Of a stretch of 21,684 nt of DNA, positions 6,390 to 14,428 are shown piece after piece. Position 1 is the first letter of the stretch. Each line of letters starts with the position of its first letter. The position numbers and the translations under genes were made by a program. The notes under the pieces are model-generated. The model ran no database searches. It saw nothing but the letters and a program-made list of their open reading frames with translations, and was not told the origin of the DNA. Origin of the DNA: Actinomycetes bacterium (GTDB lineage: Bacteria; Actinomycetota; Actinomycetes; Propionibacteriales; Propionibacteriaceae); assembly GCA_029778515.1 (NCBI GenBank), contig JAKOQD010000339.1, positions 1 to 21,684 of the forward strand. The letters are read 5' to 3'.

Positions 6390-7956
6390 ATGACGGTGGT
6401 CAGCACGGACGCGGCAGCAGTACCGTCCGCCAGTGCGGGCGAGGTGCTGCTGGAAGCGCGCGGGGTCGGCAAGCTATTTCCCGGCGTGCGGGCCTTGAAC
6501 AACGTTGACTTCGTCCTGCGTGGTGGCGAGGTGCACGCTCTGGTGGGCGAGAACGGCGCCGGCAAGTCGACGTTGATGAAGATCTTCGCCGGTCTGTACC
6601 AACCCGACGGGGGCGAGGTGCGGCTACGTGGAGATCGGATTGTGCTGCCCACCCCATTGTCGGCACACCATGCCGGGATCAGCGTGATCCATCAGGAGTT
6701 CTTCCTGATGAACCACCTCACGGTTGCCCAGAACATCTTCATCGGTCGGGAGCCGAAGCTGCCCGGCGGCGTCCTCAACGATGACCGCATGCTTAACCGG
6801 CAGGCTGCGGAATTGCTCGACCGGCTCGGCGTCGATATCGATCCAAAGCTGCAGGTGGGCCGGCTGACAGTGGCGCAGCAGCAGATGGTCGAGATCGCCA
6901 AGGCGCTGTCATTCAACGCTTCGGTGTTGATCATGGACGAGCCCACGGCCGCGCTCACCGAGACCGAGGTGGCGACCCTGTTCCGGATCATCGACAACTT
7001 CGTCACCCCCACGACCGCGGTGGTCTACATCTCGCACCGGATGGAGGAGATCAAGAAGATCTCCACCCAGGTGACCATTTTGCGGGACGGGGAGTTGGTC
7101 GGTACTCATCCGGCAGCTGAGCTCAGCATTCACGACATCATCCAACTGATGGTTGGCCGCAAGATCGCCGTCGACATCCGACCCGAACCCCGCGCCAGCA
7201 CCACGCCGGTGTTGGAGGTAGAAGGGCTTTGCTCGGCGACACTGCTGAAAGATGTCAGCTTCACCCTGGAAAAGGGCGAGATCCTCGGCTTCGCCGGCCT
7301 GATGGGTGCCGGACGCACCGAGACAGCTCGAGCGCTGATCGGAGCCGACGCCAAGACGTCCGGCACGGTGAAGATCGACGGGAAGCTCGCGAACATAACT
7401 CACCCCGGTGACGCGGTGCGAAAGGGGATTGGGTACCTGTCGGAGGACCGCAAGCGGTACGGCCTGATCTTGCAGCAGACCGTTGCCGCGAACACCGTCC
7501 TTGCCTCGATCTCCAAGTACACCAGGTATGGGCTGCTTCAGGACGCCGAGATGCGCAAGGCCAGGCGAGAAGTGGGTCAACGTCCTGGCCACCAAGACCC
7601 CGTCGGTTCGCCAGCTCGTGCGCAACCTCTCCGGCGGGAACCAGCAGAAGGTCGTGCTGGCCAAGTGGCTGGAACAGGACTGCGACATCCTCATCTTCGA
7701 TGAACCCACGCGGGGCATCGACGTCGGCGCCAAGCAGGAGATCTACACCCTTCTCGACCAGCTGACGAAGGAAGAGGGCAAGTCGATCATCATGATCTCC
7801 TCCGAAATGGAGGAAGTCCTCCGTATGTCCGACCGCATCGTTGTGATGTGCGACGGACGCATCACCGGCGTCCTTCCCAACGCTGAGGCCACCCAGGAAA
7901 AGATCATGGAGCTGGCCACGCGATTCAACCCAACCGAACACCAGATTGAGGCGTGA
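6390..7956 (+). pseudogene. sugar ABC transporter ATP-binding protein (RbsA/MglA type), frameshifted
   Basis: This should be a two-domain ATPase energising the importer encoded next to it. The first domain has Walker A GENGAGKST (53-61), a degenerate signature LTVAQQQMVEIAKAL and Walker B VLIMDEPTAAL. The second has the usual degenerate Walker A GLMGAGRTE, the signature [15 protein letters not shown] and Walker [15 protein letters not shown]. The frame breaks near 7563-7570: the first frame reads [10 protein letters not shown] and stops at 7703, while the correct continuation [16 protein letters not shown] is one base out of phase. Only one extra base (or two missing) separates the parts, and aligned to E. 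coli RbsA no residues are lost. Every other family motif is intact, so a sequencing error is as likely as a real mutation. The start has GAGGAGG about eight bases upstream. The stop lies four bases before the permease ATG. Confidence 0.85.
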
Positions 7957-7960
7957 CCCA

Positions 7961-8968
7961 ATGAGCACCAACACCACCGCCGTGTCCGCGTCCACGATGA
8001 AGTGGGCTATCCCCGAGCGCTACAAGGTCTTCCTTCAGCAAGGGATGGTCCTGCTGGTCGTCGTCCTCCTCGCCGTGTTCTTCACTATCATGAAACCGAA
8101 CTTCGCCAGCTGGTCGAACATCTCGTCGCTCCTGCTGGCCTCGGTCGTCACCGGCGTCCAAGCGCTCGGGCTTTCTTTCGTCATCGCGACTGGCGGCATC
8201 GACCTGACCCCCGGCCTGGGCATGGCGGCCACCTCAACTTTCACCGCGATCCTGATCGCCGACGCTGGGCTGCGGCTGCCGATCTGGGTGGGCATCCTGG
8301 GCGGCCTCCTCGCCGGCGCACTGATCGGACTGATCAACGGGTCGCTGGTCGCCTACGTTCGGATGCAGCCCATGATCGCCACCCTGGCGATGATGATGGT
8401 CTGTGCCGGAACGGCGCTGGTCATAGCCAACGGCAAGACGATCTCGCTCCGGTCGATCCAGGGCTGGGAGTCCATCGCCATGGGGCAGGTCATCCCGGGT
8501 GTGCCGAACGGCGTCACCATCTTGATCCTGCTGGCGATCATCGCCGGCGTCGTGATGAACAAGACCGCGATCGGACGCTATTCGCTCGCGATCGGCTCGA
8601 ACAAGGAGGCCACCAGGATCTCGGGTGTGAACACCCGTCGCTGGGAGGTGTTGGCCTACGTCATCTGCGGTGTGTTCACCGGCATCTCCGGCATCCTGAT
8701 GTCGTCCCGGCTCGCCGCTGCTCAGCCGACCCTCGGCCAGGGCTATGAGATGTACGCCATCGCTGCGGCCGTGATCGGTGGCACCTCCCTGCGGGGCGGA
8801 CGGGCGTCCATCTTCGGCGCCGTGATCGGTGCCGTCACCATCCAGACCATCTTCAACGGGCTGACCGTAATGGGCGTCCAGGACCAATGGCAGAAGGTCG
8901 TCCTTGGCGTTGTCGTCCTGATCGCCGTCTTCGTCGACATCATGCGGCGCGGCGGCAAGGAAGAGTGA
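7961..8968 (+). CDS. sugar ABC transporter permease (RbsC type)
   Basis: A 335-residue, strongly hydrophobic protein of the branched-chain/ribose permease family with about nine or ten membrane segments. Family motifs include IATGGIDLTPGLGMA, GLINGSLVAYVRMQPMIATLA, AIGSNKEATRISGVNTRRW (the cytoplasmic coupling loop to the ATPase) and IGGTSLRGGRASIFGAVIGA. I placed the start at MSTNTT, four bases after the ATPase stop, rather than at a TTG 15 bases earlier. It forms the membrane channel of the importer with the frameshifted ATPase upstream and the lipoprotein downstream. In this family the permease forms a homodimer, so one permease gene is enough. Confidence 0.93.
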   Translation: MSTNTTAVSASTMKWAIPERYKVFLQQGMVLLVVVLLAVFFTIMKPNFASWSNISSLLLASVVTGVQALGLSFVIATGGIDLTPGLGMAATSTFTAILIADAGLRLPIWVGILGGLLAGALIGLINGSLVAYVRMQPMIATLAMMMVCAGTALVIANGKTISLRSIQGWESIAMGQVIPGVPNGVTILILLAIIAGVVMNKTAIGRYSLAIGSNKEATRISGVNTRRWEVLAYVICGVFTGISGILMSSRLAAAQPTLGQGYEMYAIAAAVIGGTSLRGGRASIFGAVIGAVTIQTIFNGLTVMGVQDQWQKVVLGVVVLIAVFVDIMRRGGKEE

Positions 8969-9047
8969 CGCCCCAACTCAAGAACTCGGCCGGGTGGTCC
9001 GGTCCCGAGAAAGCAGTCCTCCCAGAACAAAGAAAAGGAGAACGTTC

Positions 9048-10037
9048 ATGAAGAAATTCATTGCAGGCGTGGCCGGTGCGACCATCGCCGTCCTGGCGCT
9101 CAGCGCGTGCAGCGCCGGTGGAACCGCGGCCACCAGTGCAGCTGCCGGCGCCAGCAGCGCTGCCGGCGGCTCGATCAAGGTTTCCCTGATCGCGAAGGGC
9201 ACCTCGGACTACTGGACCCTGGTGAAGAACGGTGCTGAAGCCGCCGGTAAGGATCTGGGCGTCGAGGTGACCTACAACGCCACCGACACGGAGAACGAGG
9301 GCGACAAGCAGCTGAACCTGCTCACCGCCGCGATCAACGACAAGCCGCAGGGAGTTGCGATCGCTCCGCAGGACGGCGCACAGGACGGCGCGCCCACCGT
9401 GCTGGATCAGGCCAAAGCCGCGAACATCCCGGTTGCGGTGTTCGACACCCCGTTGAAGAGCTGGGACGGTGCCATCGCCACCATCGCGTCCGACAACGAG
9501 GGCATCGGCGCCCAGGCCGCGGAGAACCTGTCCAAGCTGATCGGCGGCAAGGGCAAGGTCGCCATGGTCATCCAGGGTGTCACTGGTACCGCCGCACTGC
9601 GCCGCGACGGCTTCGCGAACTGGATGAAGGCCAATGCGCCGGACATCCAGGTCGTCGACATCCAGAATGGCGAGGCCGACCCGGCCAAGTCCCGCGACAA
9701 GGCCCAGGCCATCCTGCAGGCCAACCCCGACCTGGCTGGCTTCGCCGGCACCAGCGACTACTCGACGATCGCGATCGCCGATGAGGTCGCCGCAAAGGGC
9801 GGGACGGTGAAGGTCGTCGGTGTCGACGCCTCGCCGGACGTGCTGACCCTGCTTTCTGAGGGCAAGATCGACGGCATCGTCACCCAGAACCCCTACCAGA
9901 TCGGCTACAAGACCGTGTCGACTCTGGTGGACCAGGTCAAGGGGAAGGCCCCGGCCGAGAAGACCATCGTCTCCGAGGCTGCCTGGGTGACCAAGGACAA
10001 CATGAACAACCCCGAGATCAAGCAAATCACAGGCTAG
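9048..10037 (+). CDS. sugar ABC transporter substrate-binding lipoprotein (ribose/inositol type)
   Basis: A 329-residue binding protein. The first 20 residues form a lipoprotein signal peptide, with the lipobox LSAC and C21 as the lipid-anchored cysteine. A Ser/Ala-rich linker follows. The mature part is a type I periplasmic-binding domain: KVSLIAKGTSDYWTLVKNGAE, then DTENEGDKQLNLLTAAI, then GVAIAPQDG, GFAGTSDYSTIAIADEVA and GIVTQNPYQIGYKTV. The start is fixed by AAAAGGAG before the ATG; an in-frame ATG-like start 54 bases upstream gives a charged N-terminus incompatible with the signal peptide. It delivers the sugar to the adjacent permease. Its neighbours suggest a cyclitol or pentose-like ligand, but that cannot be read from sequence. 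No terminator is obvious after it. Confidence 0.92.
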   Translation: MKKFIAGVAGATIAVLALSACSAGGTAATSAAAGASSAAGGSIKVSLIAKGTSDYWTLVKNGAEAAGKDLGVEVTYNATDTENEGDKQLNLLTAAINDKPQGVAIAPQDGAQDGAPTVLDQAKAANIPVAVFDTPLKSWDGAIATIASDNEGIGAQAAENLSKLIGGKGKVAMVIQGVTGTAALRRDGFANWMKANAPDIQVVDIQNGEADPAKSRDKAQAILQANPDLAGFAGTSDYSTIAIADEVAAKGGTVKVVGVDASPDVLTLLSEGKIDGIVTQNPYQIGYKTVSTLVDQVKGKAPAEKTIVSEAAWVTKDNMNNPEIKQITG

Positions 10038-10061
10038 TTCACAGCGTGACGCCGTGTAGGC

Positions 10062-10478
10062 GTGCCAACGCAGCCGCCGCCCATTGCCGAGATCAGCATC
10101 CGCCATTGGCTGGTGGTCATTGGCGCCGGCCTGCTGATGTCGCTGAACGTCCTGGTGTTCCTCGCGGCCGGGATACTGCTCCCGCCGCTGGCTGAGTCTC
10201 TGGGCGTGGGGCTGGGCCAGGTGATGGTCTTCGTCTCGATCAACATGGTGGCCGGCGCGCTGGTGCTCGCCGTCGCCGGCCCTTTCCTGATCCGGCGGTT
10301 CGGTTCACGGTGGCTATCGCTGCTCGGCGGTCTCGTCACCGGCGCGTCGATCTTCGCGGTCTCGCTCGTCACCGAGCTGTGGCAGCTGATCGCTGCTCTC
10401 ATCGGGTTCGCCCTGGTCACCGGGCCGAGGTCGTGGCGTCCGACCGGGGCTGGCCGGCGGGTAGGTGGCGCTGCCTGA
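10062..10478 (+). pseudogene. MFS transporter, N-terminal remnant
   Basis: From a GTG at 10062 the frame codes for about 115 residues that look like the first four membrane helices of a major facilitator protein (HWLVVIGAGLLMSLNVLVFLAAG, then PPLAESLGVGLGQVMVFVSINMVAGALVLAV, then GPFLIRRFGSRWLSLLGGLVTG, with the loop 2-3 GPFLIRRFG motif, then ELWQLIAALIGFALV). After about 10430 the sequence turns into a hydrophilic tail (PRSWRPTGAGRRVGG) and stops, where eight more helices would be expected. I found no continuation in other frames. It probably lost its 3' part by deletion at or near 10430. It follows the binding-protein gene by 24 bases and may once have been co-transcribed with the importer. 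Confidence 0.65.
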
Positions 10479-10483
10479 TCGCG

Positions 10484-10562
10484 TGTCGCGATCTCGGTGT
10501 GATCCTTCGACTTGATCCCGCTGTGAACGGGCGGTCTCGGTTCTGGCCGTGAGATCGCGACA
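10484..10562. repeat. 12-base inverted repeat with 55-base spacer
   Basis: TGTCGCGATCTC (10484-10495) is exactly repeated in inverted form as GAGATCGCGACA (10551-10562). The unit begins just after the MFS remnant stops. It could be a long hairpin or the ends of a small non-coding element; no target-site duplication is evident. Confidence 0.4.
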
Positions 10563-10780
10563 TGGTCGCCCCGTCCGCAGCAAGAAGGTGTAACGGCCAG
10601 CCATGACGAACCGGGACGCGCCGCTGCCGTCCGCCTGACTCCGTCCGCCAACCGGTCGATAAAGGATCCGTTACCGCGGGACGCGAGCGCGCCCCTGGTG
10701 ACTAGCGTCGGCAGCGCAGCCGGCGGACGTCGGGTCGGGGGGCCGAAACGCCAGCGGGACTGTGCATGGGTAGCCGGGTC

Positions 10781-10809
10781 GTCCCGGTTGCAGGGGGGTA
10801 AACCGGGAC
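10781..10809 (+). terminator. hairpin GTCCCGGTT / AACCGGGAC, possible terminator
   Basis: A perfect nine-base stem encloses an 11-base G-rich loop. No T-run follows, so factor-independent termination is doubtful. It lies about 70 bases upstream of the kinase start and may instead be part of its leader. Confidence 0.3.
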
Positions 10810-10815
10810 ACTCGG

Positions 10816-10842
10816 CGCCTGGCAGGTATCACCTGTCAGGCG
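10816..10842 (+). repeat. hairpin CGCCTGGCAGGT-ATC-ACCTGTCAGGCG in kinase leader
   Basis: A 12-base stem with one mismatch and a three-base centre ends 37 bases before the histidine kinase ATG. It starts six bases after the previous hairpin. As DNA it is also a near-perfect palindrome of a size that suits a regulator such as the OmpR-type protein encoded nearby, though direct repeats are more usual for that family. Confidence 0.4.
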
Positions 10843-10879
10843 TGCCCGCCATCAGACCAGAACGAAGTAGGGTCCGGCC

Positions 10880-12208
10880 ATGGCCTCCACTGCTGGCACG
10901 AATCGCGCGCTGCTCGCTGTGCAGCGGCTGATCGGCTGGCCTGAACTCGACTTCCGCGGCCGCCTGTTCGCGGTAGCCGCCCTCACCGGTGTCTTCGCCT
11001 CGGTCACCTCGGCCATCGCTGACGCGATCAACGGCCTGGCGGTGGTGCAACTGGTGATCAACCTCCTGGTCGCGGTGTTCTCGGTTGGGATGTTGTGGCT
11101 GGTTCGGGTGACCCACCGGACGCAGCTGGGCTACGTCGTCGCGGTGGTGGTCGTCTTCATGGTGGCCTTTCCGATGCTCTTCTTCGCCGGCGGCGGCTAC
11201 TCCGCAGGAATGCCAGCGTTCTTCGTGTTTGCCCTGGTGATCACGCCATTGATGATTCGCGGCAGAACTTTGTGGGTGCTCTGGTTCGCGTTGGTCGGGC
11301 TGTACACGGCCTGTTGTCTGATCGCTTACCGGTACCCCGAGCTGGTCACCCCGCTACCGTCGGATTCGGCGGTGGTCTCGGACGTCATCGTCTCCCTCCT
11401 GATCTCCGGCGGCGCCATCGCCGTTGCGCTGCGCCAGCTGCTTCGCCAACACGAGCGCAACCAGGAGTTGCTCGCGCAACAGAACCAGCAGCTCAGCCAG
11501 ATGGATCGCGCGAAGACCGACTTCCTCGCGATCGTCGCGCATGAGCTCAACACCCCGCTCGCAGCGATCCGGACGCATGCAGAGGAGGCCGAGCGGCACC
11601 TGGCCACCGGCGAACCGGTGACTCACGAGTTCTCGGTGATCGACTCCGAGGCTGAGCGGCTGAGCCGGCTGGTGGGCCAACTGCTCGACGTCGCCAGGAT
11701 CGCGGACGGACGCCTCGACCTCGAGCTCCGCCCGGAGCACCTGGCCACTATGGTCCAGCAGACCCTCCGGGCGTTCATGCCGCTGTGTACCCGTGCCGGC
11801 AACACCCTCGAGCTGGCCCGCGGCAGCGCGAGCCCGGTCGTCCTGGCCGACCGCGAGCGGGTCGCGCAGGTGCTGGTCAACCTGCTCGCGAACGCCGTCC
11901 GGCACACCCGTGCGGGGGTGATCACCGTCGGCATCACCGAGGCGGACGGGTTCGCGGAGCTGTCCGTCCGTGACACCGGTGAAGGCATGCCGCCAGAGGT
12001 CGTGGCCCGGCTGTTCGAGCACTCGCTCTACCGGACCGGCGGGCTGCACTCGGCGAGGGACGCCGGGCTTGGCCTGGGGCTGCAGATCTCAGAGCACATC
12101 GTCGAGGCGCACGGTGGCACGCTTTCGGTGACCTCCGCCGTCAGCGTCGGGACGACGGTGACCTGCAGCTTCCCGCTCGCACCGGCCGATCAGTTGGTCA
12201 GCCAGTGA
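10880..12208 (+). CDS. membrane sensor histidine kinase
   Basis: A 442-residue kinase. Six hydrophobic segments lie at about 28-50, 54-76, 82-101, 110-127, 131-150 and 165-185, with only short loops, so the signal is probably sensed in or at the membrane. A Gln/Glu-rich helix (187-210) leads to the dimerisation domain with VAHELNTPLAAIR; H221 is the phosphorylation site, and Asn replaces the more usual Arg in HExRTP. The ATP-binding domain has the N box NLLANAVRHT (334-343), G1 VRDTGEGMP (363-371) and G2 GLGLGL (396-401). It autophosphorylates and passes phosphate to a response regulator, presumably the convergent neighbour. The start has only a weak site (GTAGGGTCC). Its 3' end overlaps that of the response regulator gene by 11 bases. 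Confidence 0.92.
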   Translation: MASTAGTNRALLAVQRLIGWPELDFRGRLFAVAALTGVFASVTSAIADAINGLAVVQLVINLLVAVFSVGMLWLVRVTHRTQLGYVVAVVVVFMVAFPMLFFAGGGYSAGMPAFFVFALVITPLMIRGRTLWVLWFALVGLYTACCLIAYRYPELVTPLPSDSAVVSDVIVSLLISGGAIAVALRQLLRQHERNQELLAQQNQQLSQMDRAKTDFLAIVAHELNTPLAAIRTHAEEAERHLATGEPVTHEFSVIDSEAERLSRLVGQLLDVARIADGRLDLELRPEHLATMVQQTLRAFMPLCTRAGNTLELARGSASPVVLADRERVAQVLVNLLANAVRHTRAGVITVGITEADGFAELSVRDTGEGMPPEVVARLFEHSLYRTGGLHSARDAGLGLGLQISEHIVEAHGGTLSVTSAVSVGTTVTCSFPLAPADQLVSQ

Positions 12209-12905
12209 AGCGGACCTGCTGGAATACGTAGCGGTGATCTGCGGTCAGGATCAGTTCGAACGCGCTGGTGCCGTTAAGGCTCAGCTTTCGCCGCAGGTTC
12301 GAGATGTGCTGGCGGACGGTGTTCGTCGGCACCCCGGAATGGTCTGCCCAGACCGCGTCCAGTAGTTCGTCCTGGGTGAGTCCGCGGCCGGCGTTGGCGG
12401 CGAAGTAGCCGAGCAGCTGCAGTTCCTTCTGGGAGAGAGCGATCGCGACCCCCTCCAGGGTGACTTTGCCAGTGACGAAATCGACGTAGAGCGGCGGTAG
12501 TTCGATTCGCAGCGCCCGTGGGGCACCGGAGCGACGAAGTTGGGCGTTGATCCGGGCGGTGAGTACGTCGAGGCTGAACGGTTTGGTGAGATAGTCGTCG
12601 CCGCCGGCGGCCAGCCCGCGGACGACGGCAGCGTCCTGGCCGAGCGCGGTCACGTAGATGATCGGGGCGGACGTGATTCTCCGCAGCTCGGCGCAGAAGT
12701 CGTAGCCGGAGCCGTCCGGCAGCAGCACATCGAGCAGCACCACGTCCGGCAACTGCTCCCAGGCTGCAGCGCGGGCCTGCTGGATGCTGGTCGCCTGAGC
12801 CACTTCGAAACCGAGCTGCTCCAGGTGCCGGGAAAAGGCACCCATCAGGGCAGGCTCGTCCTCGACGATGAGCACACGCGGTGCCCGCACGTCGTTGCGC
12901 GCCAT
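12198..12905 (-). CDS. OmpR-family DNA-binding response regulator
   Basis: A 235-residue protein. The receiver domain has the acidic pocket at E15-D16 (VLIVEDEP), the phosphoacceptor D59 (VVLLDVLLPDGSG), T86 (YVTALG) and K108 (YLTKPF). The C-terminal winged helix (about 140-230) reads KVTLEGVAIALSQKELQLL, then LTQDELLDAVW, then NTVRQHISNLRRKL. The start ATG at 12905 has GGAAGGG about ten bases upstream; the upstream extension of the frame is not receiver-like. The ROK gene ends 23 bases before it on the same strand, so ROK and this regulator are probably one transcript. The likely partner kinase is the gene it faces, an unusual arrangement for a two-component pair. The targets are unknown; the sugar importers on either side are candidates. 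Confidence 0.92.
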   Translation of the reverse strand: MARNDVRAPRVLIVEDEPALMGAFSRHLEQLGFEVAQATSIQQARAAAWEQLPDVVLLDVLLPDGSGYDFCAELRRITSAPIIYVTALGQDAAVVRGLAAGGDDYLTKPFSLDVLTARINAQLRRSGAPRALRIELPPLYVDFVTGKVTLEGVAIALSQKELQLLGYFAANAGRGLTQDELLDAVWADHSGVPTNTVRQHISNLRRKLSLNGTSAFELILTADHRYVFQQVRFTG

Positions 12906-12928
12906 CGGCCGACCCTTCCCCCCGGAGC

Positions 12929-14089
12929 TCAATGGCTCGCCAGTTGCCCGGCAAGCTCCAGGGCGCCGACCAACTCCGCGCGGGCGCCCAGGGCGGCGGG
13001 GGCGACCTCGATCGCCGCCGCAGTGGCGGGCTGGGCGTACCGCATCACCGAGGCCTGGACGCCTTCGACCAAAGCCGGCGTGCTGGTGCCGAGCTGGCCG
13101 CCGATGATCAGCGCGGTCGGGTTCAGCAGGTTGCACAGATCGGCCAGCACCCGGCCCAGCGTGCGGCCGGCTTCGTTGAGGATGCGATCAGTGATCTGGT
13201 CGTCGAAGTCGGTGAACTCGAACGTCTCGCCTGCCGGGCTGTACGGATGCGAATGCAGGATCTGTTCGCGCAGCGGACCCACCGCCACCACGGCCTCCAG
13301 GCAACCGCGGTTCCCGCAGCGACAGAGCTCGGAGCGTCCGACCAAAAGGGTGTGTCCGATTTCGCCAGCCAGGCCGGTCGCGCCCCGGTAGACCTGACCG
13401 CTGATCACCAGTCCCGCGCCGATGCCGTGCGAAGCCTTCACGTAGAGAAAGTCCTTGTGGCTACGTCCGATGCCGTGCCGGAGTTCGCCGAGGGCGCCCA
13501 TGGTGGCGTCGTTCTCGATGTGGACGACCGTGCCCAGCCGGCGTTCCAACTCCTGCTTCGGCGCGATACCCACCCAGCTGGACAGGATGGTCGGGGAGCG
13601 GACGACGCCATTGAGTGGATCAACCGGCCCTGGGGTGCCCGCAACCACTGCGCCGAAGGTCGTCATTCCGTGCTGGCGGCGCAACCCGTCCAGGCTCTTC
13701 GCCGCCAGATCGAGGGATTCAAGCGCGAGCAGGTCCACGTCCAGCTGGATGTGGGACTCATCGATGATCTCGCCGGAGCCGCTGCCGACCGCCACCCGGA
13801 TGTGGCTGTGCCCGAAGTCGATGGCGGCTATCGGGATGTCGCTCGGGGCCACCTGCAACATCGTCGCCGGCCGGCCACTGCCCGACCCCGGTCCCTTGCC
13901 CTGCATCTCGGTCTCCATGATCCGGCCCTCGGCGAGCAGCCAGGAGACGGCATGGCCGACAGTGCTGGGGGATAGTCCGCTCATTTCGACCAAGCTGGAA
14001 CGCGTGAGCTTGCCGGCGGCACGGATGTGGCCGTAGATATCCTCCCGCGTCCGATTGCGGGCGGACGTGCGCTCAGGCGACGTACGCAT
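12929..14089 (-). CDS. ROK-family transcriptional repressor (XylR/NagC-like)
   Basis: A 386-residue protein. The N-terminus has a winged helix (LTRSSLVEMSGLSPSTVGHAV, then WLLAEGRI) joined to a ROK sugar-kinase fold. Visible ROK motifs are IAAIDFGHSHIRVAV (phosphate loop, with DFGHSH instead of the DIGGTK of active kinases), GTPGPVDP, ENDATMGALGE, GIGAGLVISGQVYRGATGLAGEIGH and the zinc motif CRCGNRGCLEAV. The altered phosphate loop suits a sugar-sensing repressor rather than a glucokinase. I took the ATG at 14089; an in-frame ATG at 14140 lacks a ribosome binding site, and AGGAG lies 13 bases upstream of the chosen start. It is divergent from mmsA and close to an inverted repeat beside the mmsA promoter, so control of the mmsA-mmsB-chvE operon is the obvious inference. 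Confidence 0.9.
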   Translation of the reverse strand: MRTSPERTSARNRTREDIYGHIRAAGKLTRSSLVEMSGLSPSTVGHAVSWLLAEGRIMETEMQGKGPGSGSGRPATMLQVAPSDIPIAAIDFGHSHIRVAVGSGSGEIIDESHIQLDVDLLALESLDLAAKSLDGLRRQHGMTTFGAVVAGTPGPVDPLNGVVRSPTILSSWVGIAPKQELERRLGTVVHIENDATMGALGELRHGIGRSHKDFLYVKASHGIGAGLVISGQVYRGATGLAGEIGHTLLVGRSELCRCGNRGCLEAVVAVGPLREQILHSHPYSPAGETFEFTDFDDQITDRILNEAGRTLGRVLADLCNLLNPTALIIGGQLGTSTPALVEGVQASVMRYAQPATAAAIEVAPAALGARAELVGALELAGQLASH

Positions 14090-14146
14090 GGGGGCAAGCT
14101 TAACTCCTAAGTGCACAGTTTTCAGCCAACCACTGATCAATTCGTG

Positions 14147-14159
14147 TTGAACGATTCAA
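14147..14159. promoter_or_regulatory. inverted repeat TTGAA-CGA-TTCAA upstream of ROK gene
   Basis: A 13-base inverted repeat lies 58 bases upstream of the ROK start, where its own promoter would be expected. It could be an autoregulatory operator. It differs from the GATAAC/GTTATC repeat near the mmsA promoter, so one protein may not bind both. Confidence 0.3.
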
Positions 14160-14233
14160 GGACAAGCGCCCTTGCCGGGGTGAACGCGGCGGACCGCGGG
14201 TGACTTTAACTCAATGATGAAGAGAAACGGTTT

Positions 14234-14250
14234 GATAACGACTTGTTATC
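14234..14250. promoter_or_regulatory. putative ROK operator GATAAC-GACTT-GTTATC
   Basis: Perfect six-base arms around a five-base centre form an AT-rich 17-base inverted repeat in otherwise GC-rich DNA. It ends five bases before the -35 box of the mmsA promoter. ROK repressors generally bind AT-rich palindromes of this size at sugar-uptake promoters. That the adjacent ROK protein binds here is inferred. Confidence 0.6.
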
Positions 14251-14255
14251 CCGCG

Positions 14256-14284
14256 TTGACAGCATGAAACCTTCGGCTTATGTT
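14256..14284 (+). promoter_or_regulatory. promoter of the mmsA-mmsB-chvE operon
   Basis: TTGACA (14256-14261), a 17-base spacer, then TATGTT (14279-14284) is the best sigma-70-type promoter in the window. Transcription would begin near 14291, giving a leader of about 135 bases before mmsA. The leader has a CCGCGG-based inverted repeat near 14302-14317. Confidence 0.7.
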
Positions 14285-14377
14285 CGGCCTATCCGACCAC
14301 CGCGGGTCCGTCCGCGGCGCGCCGGGCGCTGGGGCCGAAGGCAGGTCCGGTTGACGACGTGGTCGAAGGGGGAACGC

Positions 14378-14428
14378 ATGTTGCTGAGCGCTGCCGCCCC
14401 TTCATCGGAGCTGGAGGCACGTGGATGA
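14378..14428 (+). CDS. possible 16-codon leader peptide before mmsA
   Basis: ATG at 14378 follows GGGGGAAC and opens a frame coding for MLLSAAAPSSELEARG. It stops at a TGA that overlaps the mmsA ATG by four bases (ATGA). This layout would couple mmsA translation to passage of ribosomes through the leader. The peptide resembles no known attenuator and has no run of one amino acid. It may be a chance frame; mmsA also has its own GGAGG inside it. Confidence 0.3.
   Translation: MLLSAAAPSSELEARG

Larger units (their letters stand above)
10479..10879. other. 401-base intergenic region rich in inverted repeats, no supported gene
   Basis: No frame here codes for anything I recognise; short open frames on both strands are Arg/Pro/Gly-rich as expected from chance at high GC. 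It contains three inverted repeats, listed separately. The first resembles the end structure of a small inserted element or decayed mobile sequence, next to the broken MFS gene. The last two could shape the 5' leader of the histidine kinase message. No clear promoter boxes for the kinase gene stand out. Confidence 0.5.

Noticed and set aside
10698..10931. A 77-residue frame upstream of the histidine kinase.
   Set aside because: Its product is Gly/Arg/Pro-rich without motifs, and it runs into the kinase gene in another frame across two hairpins.
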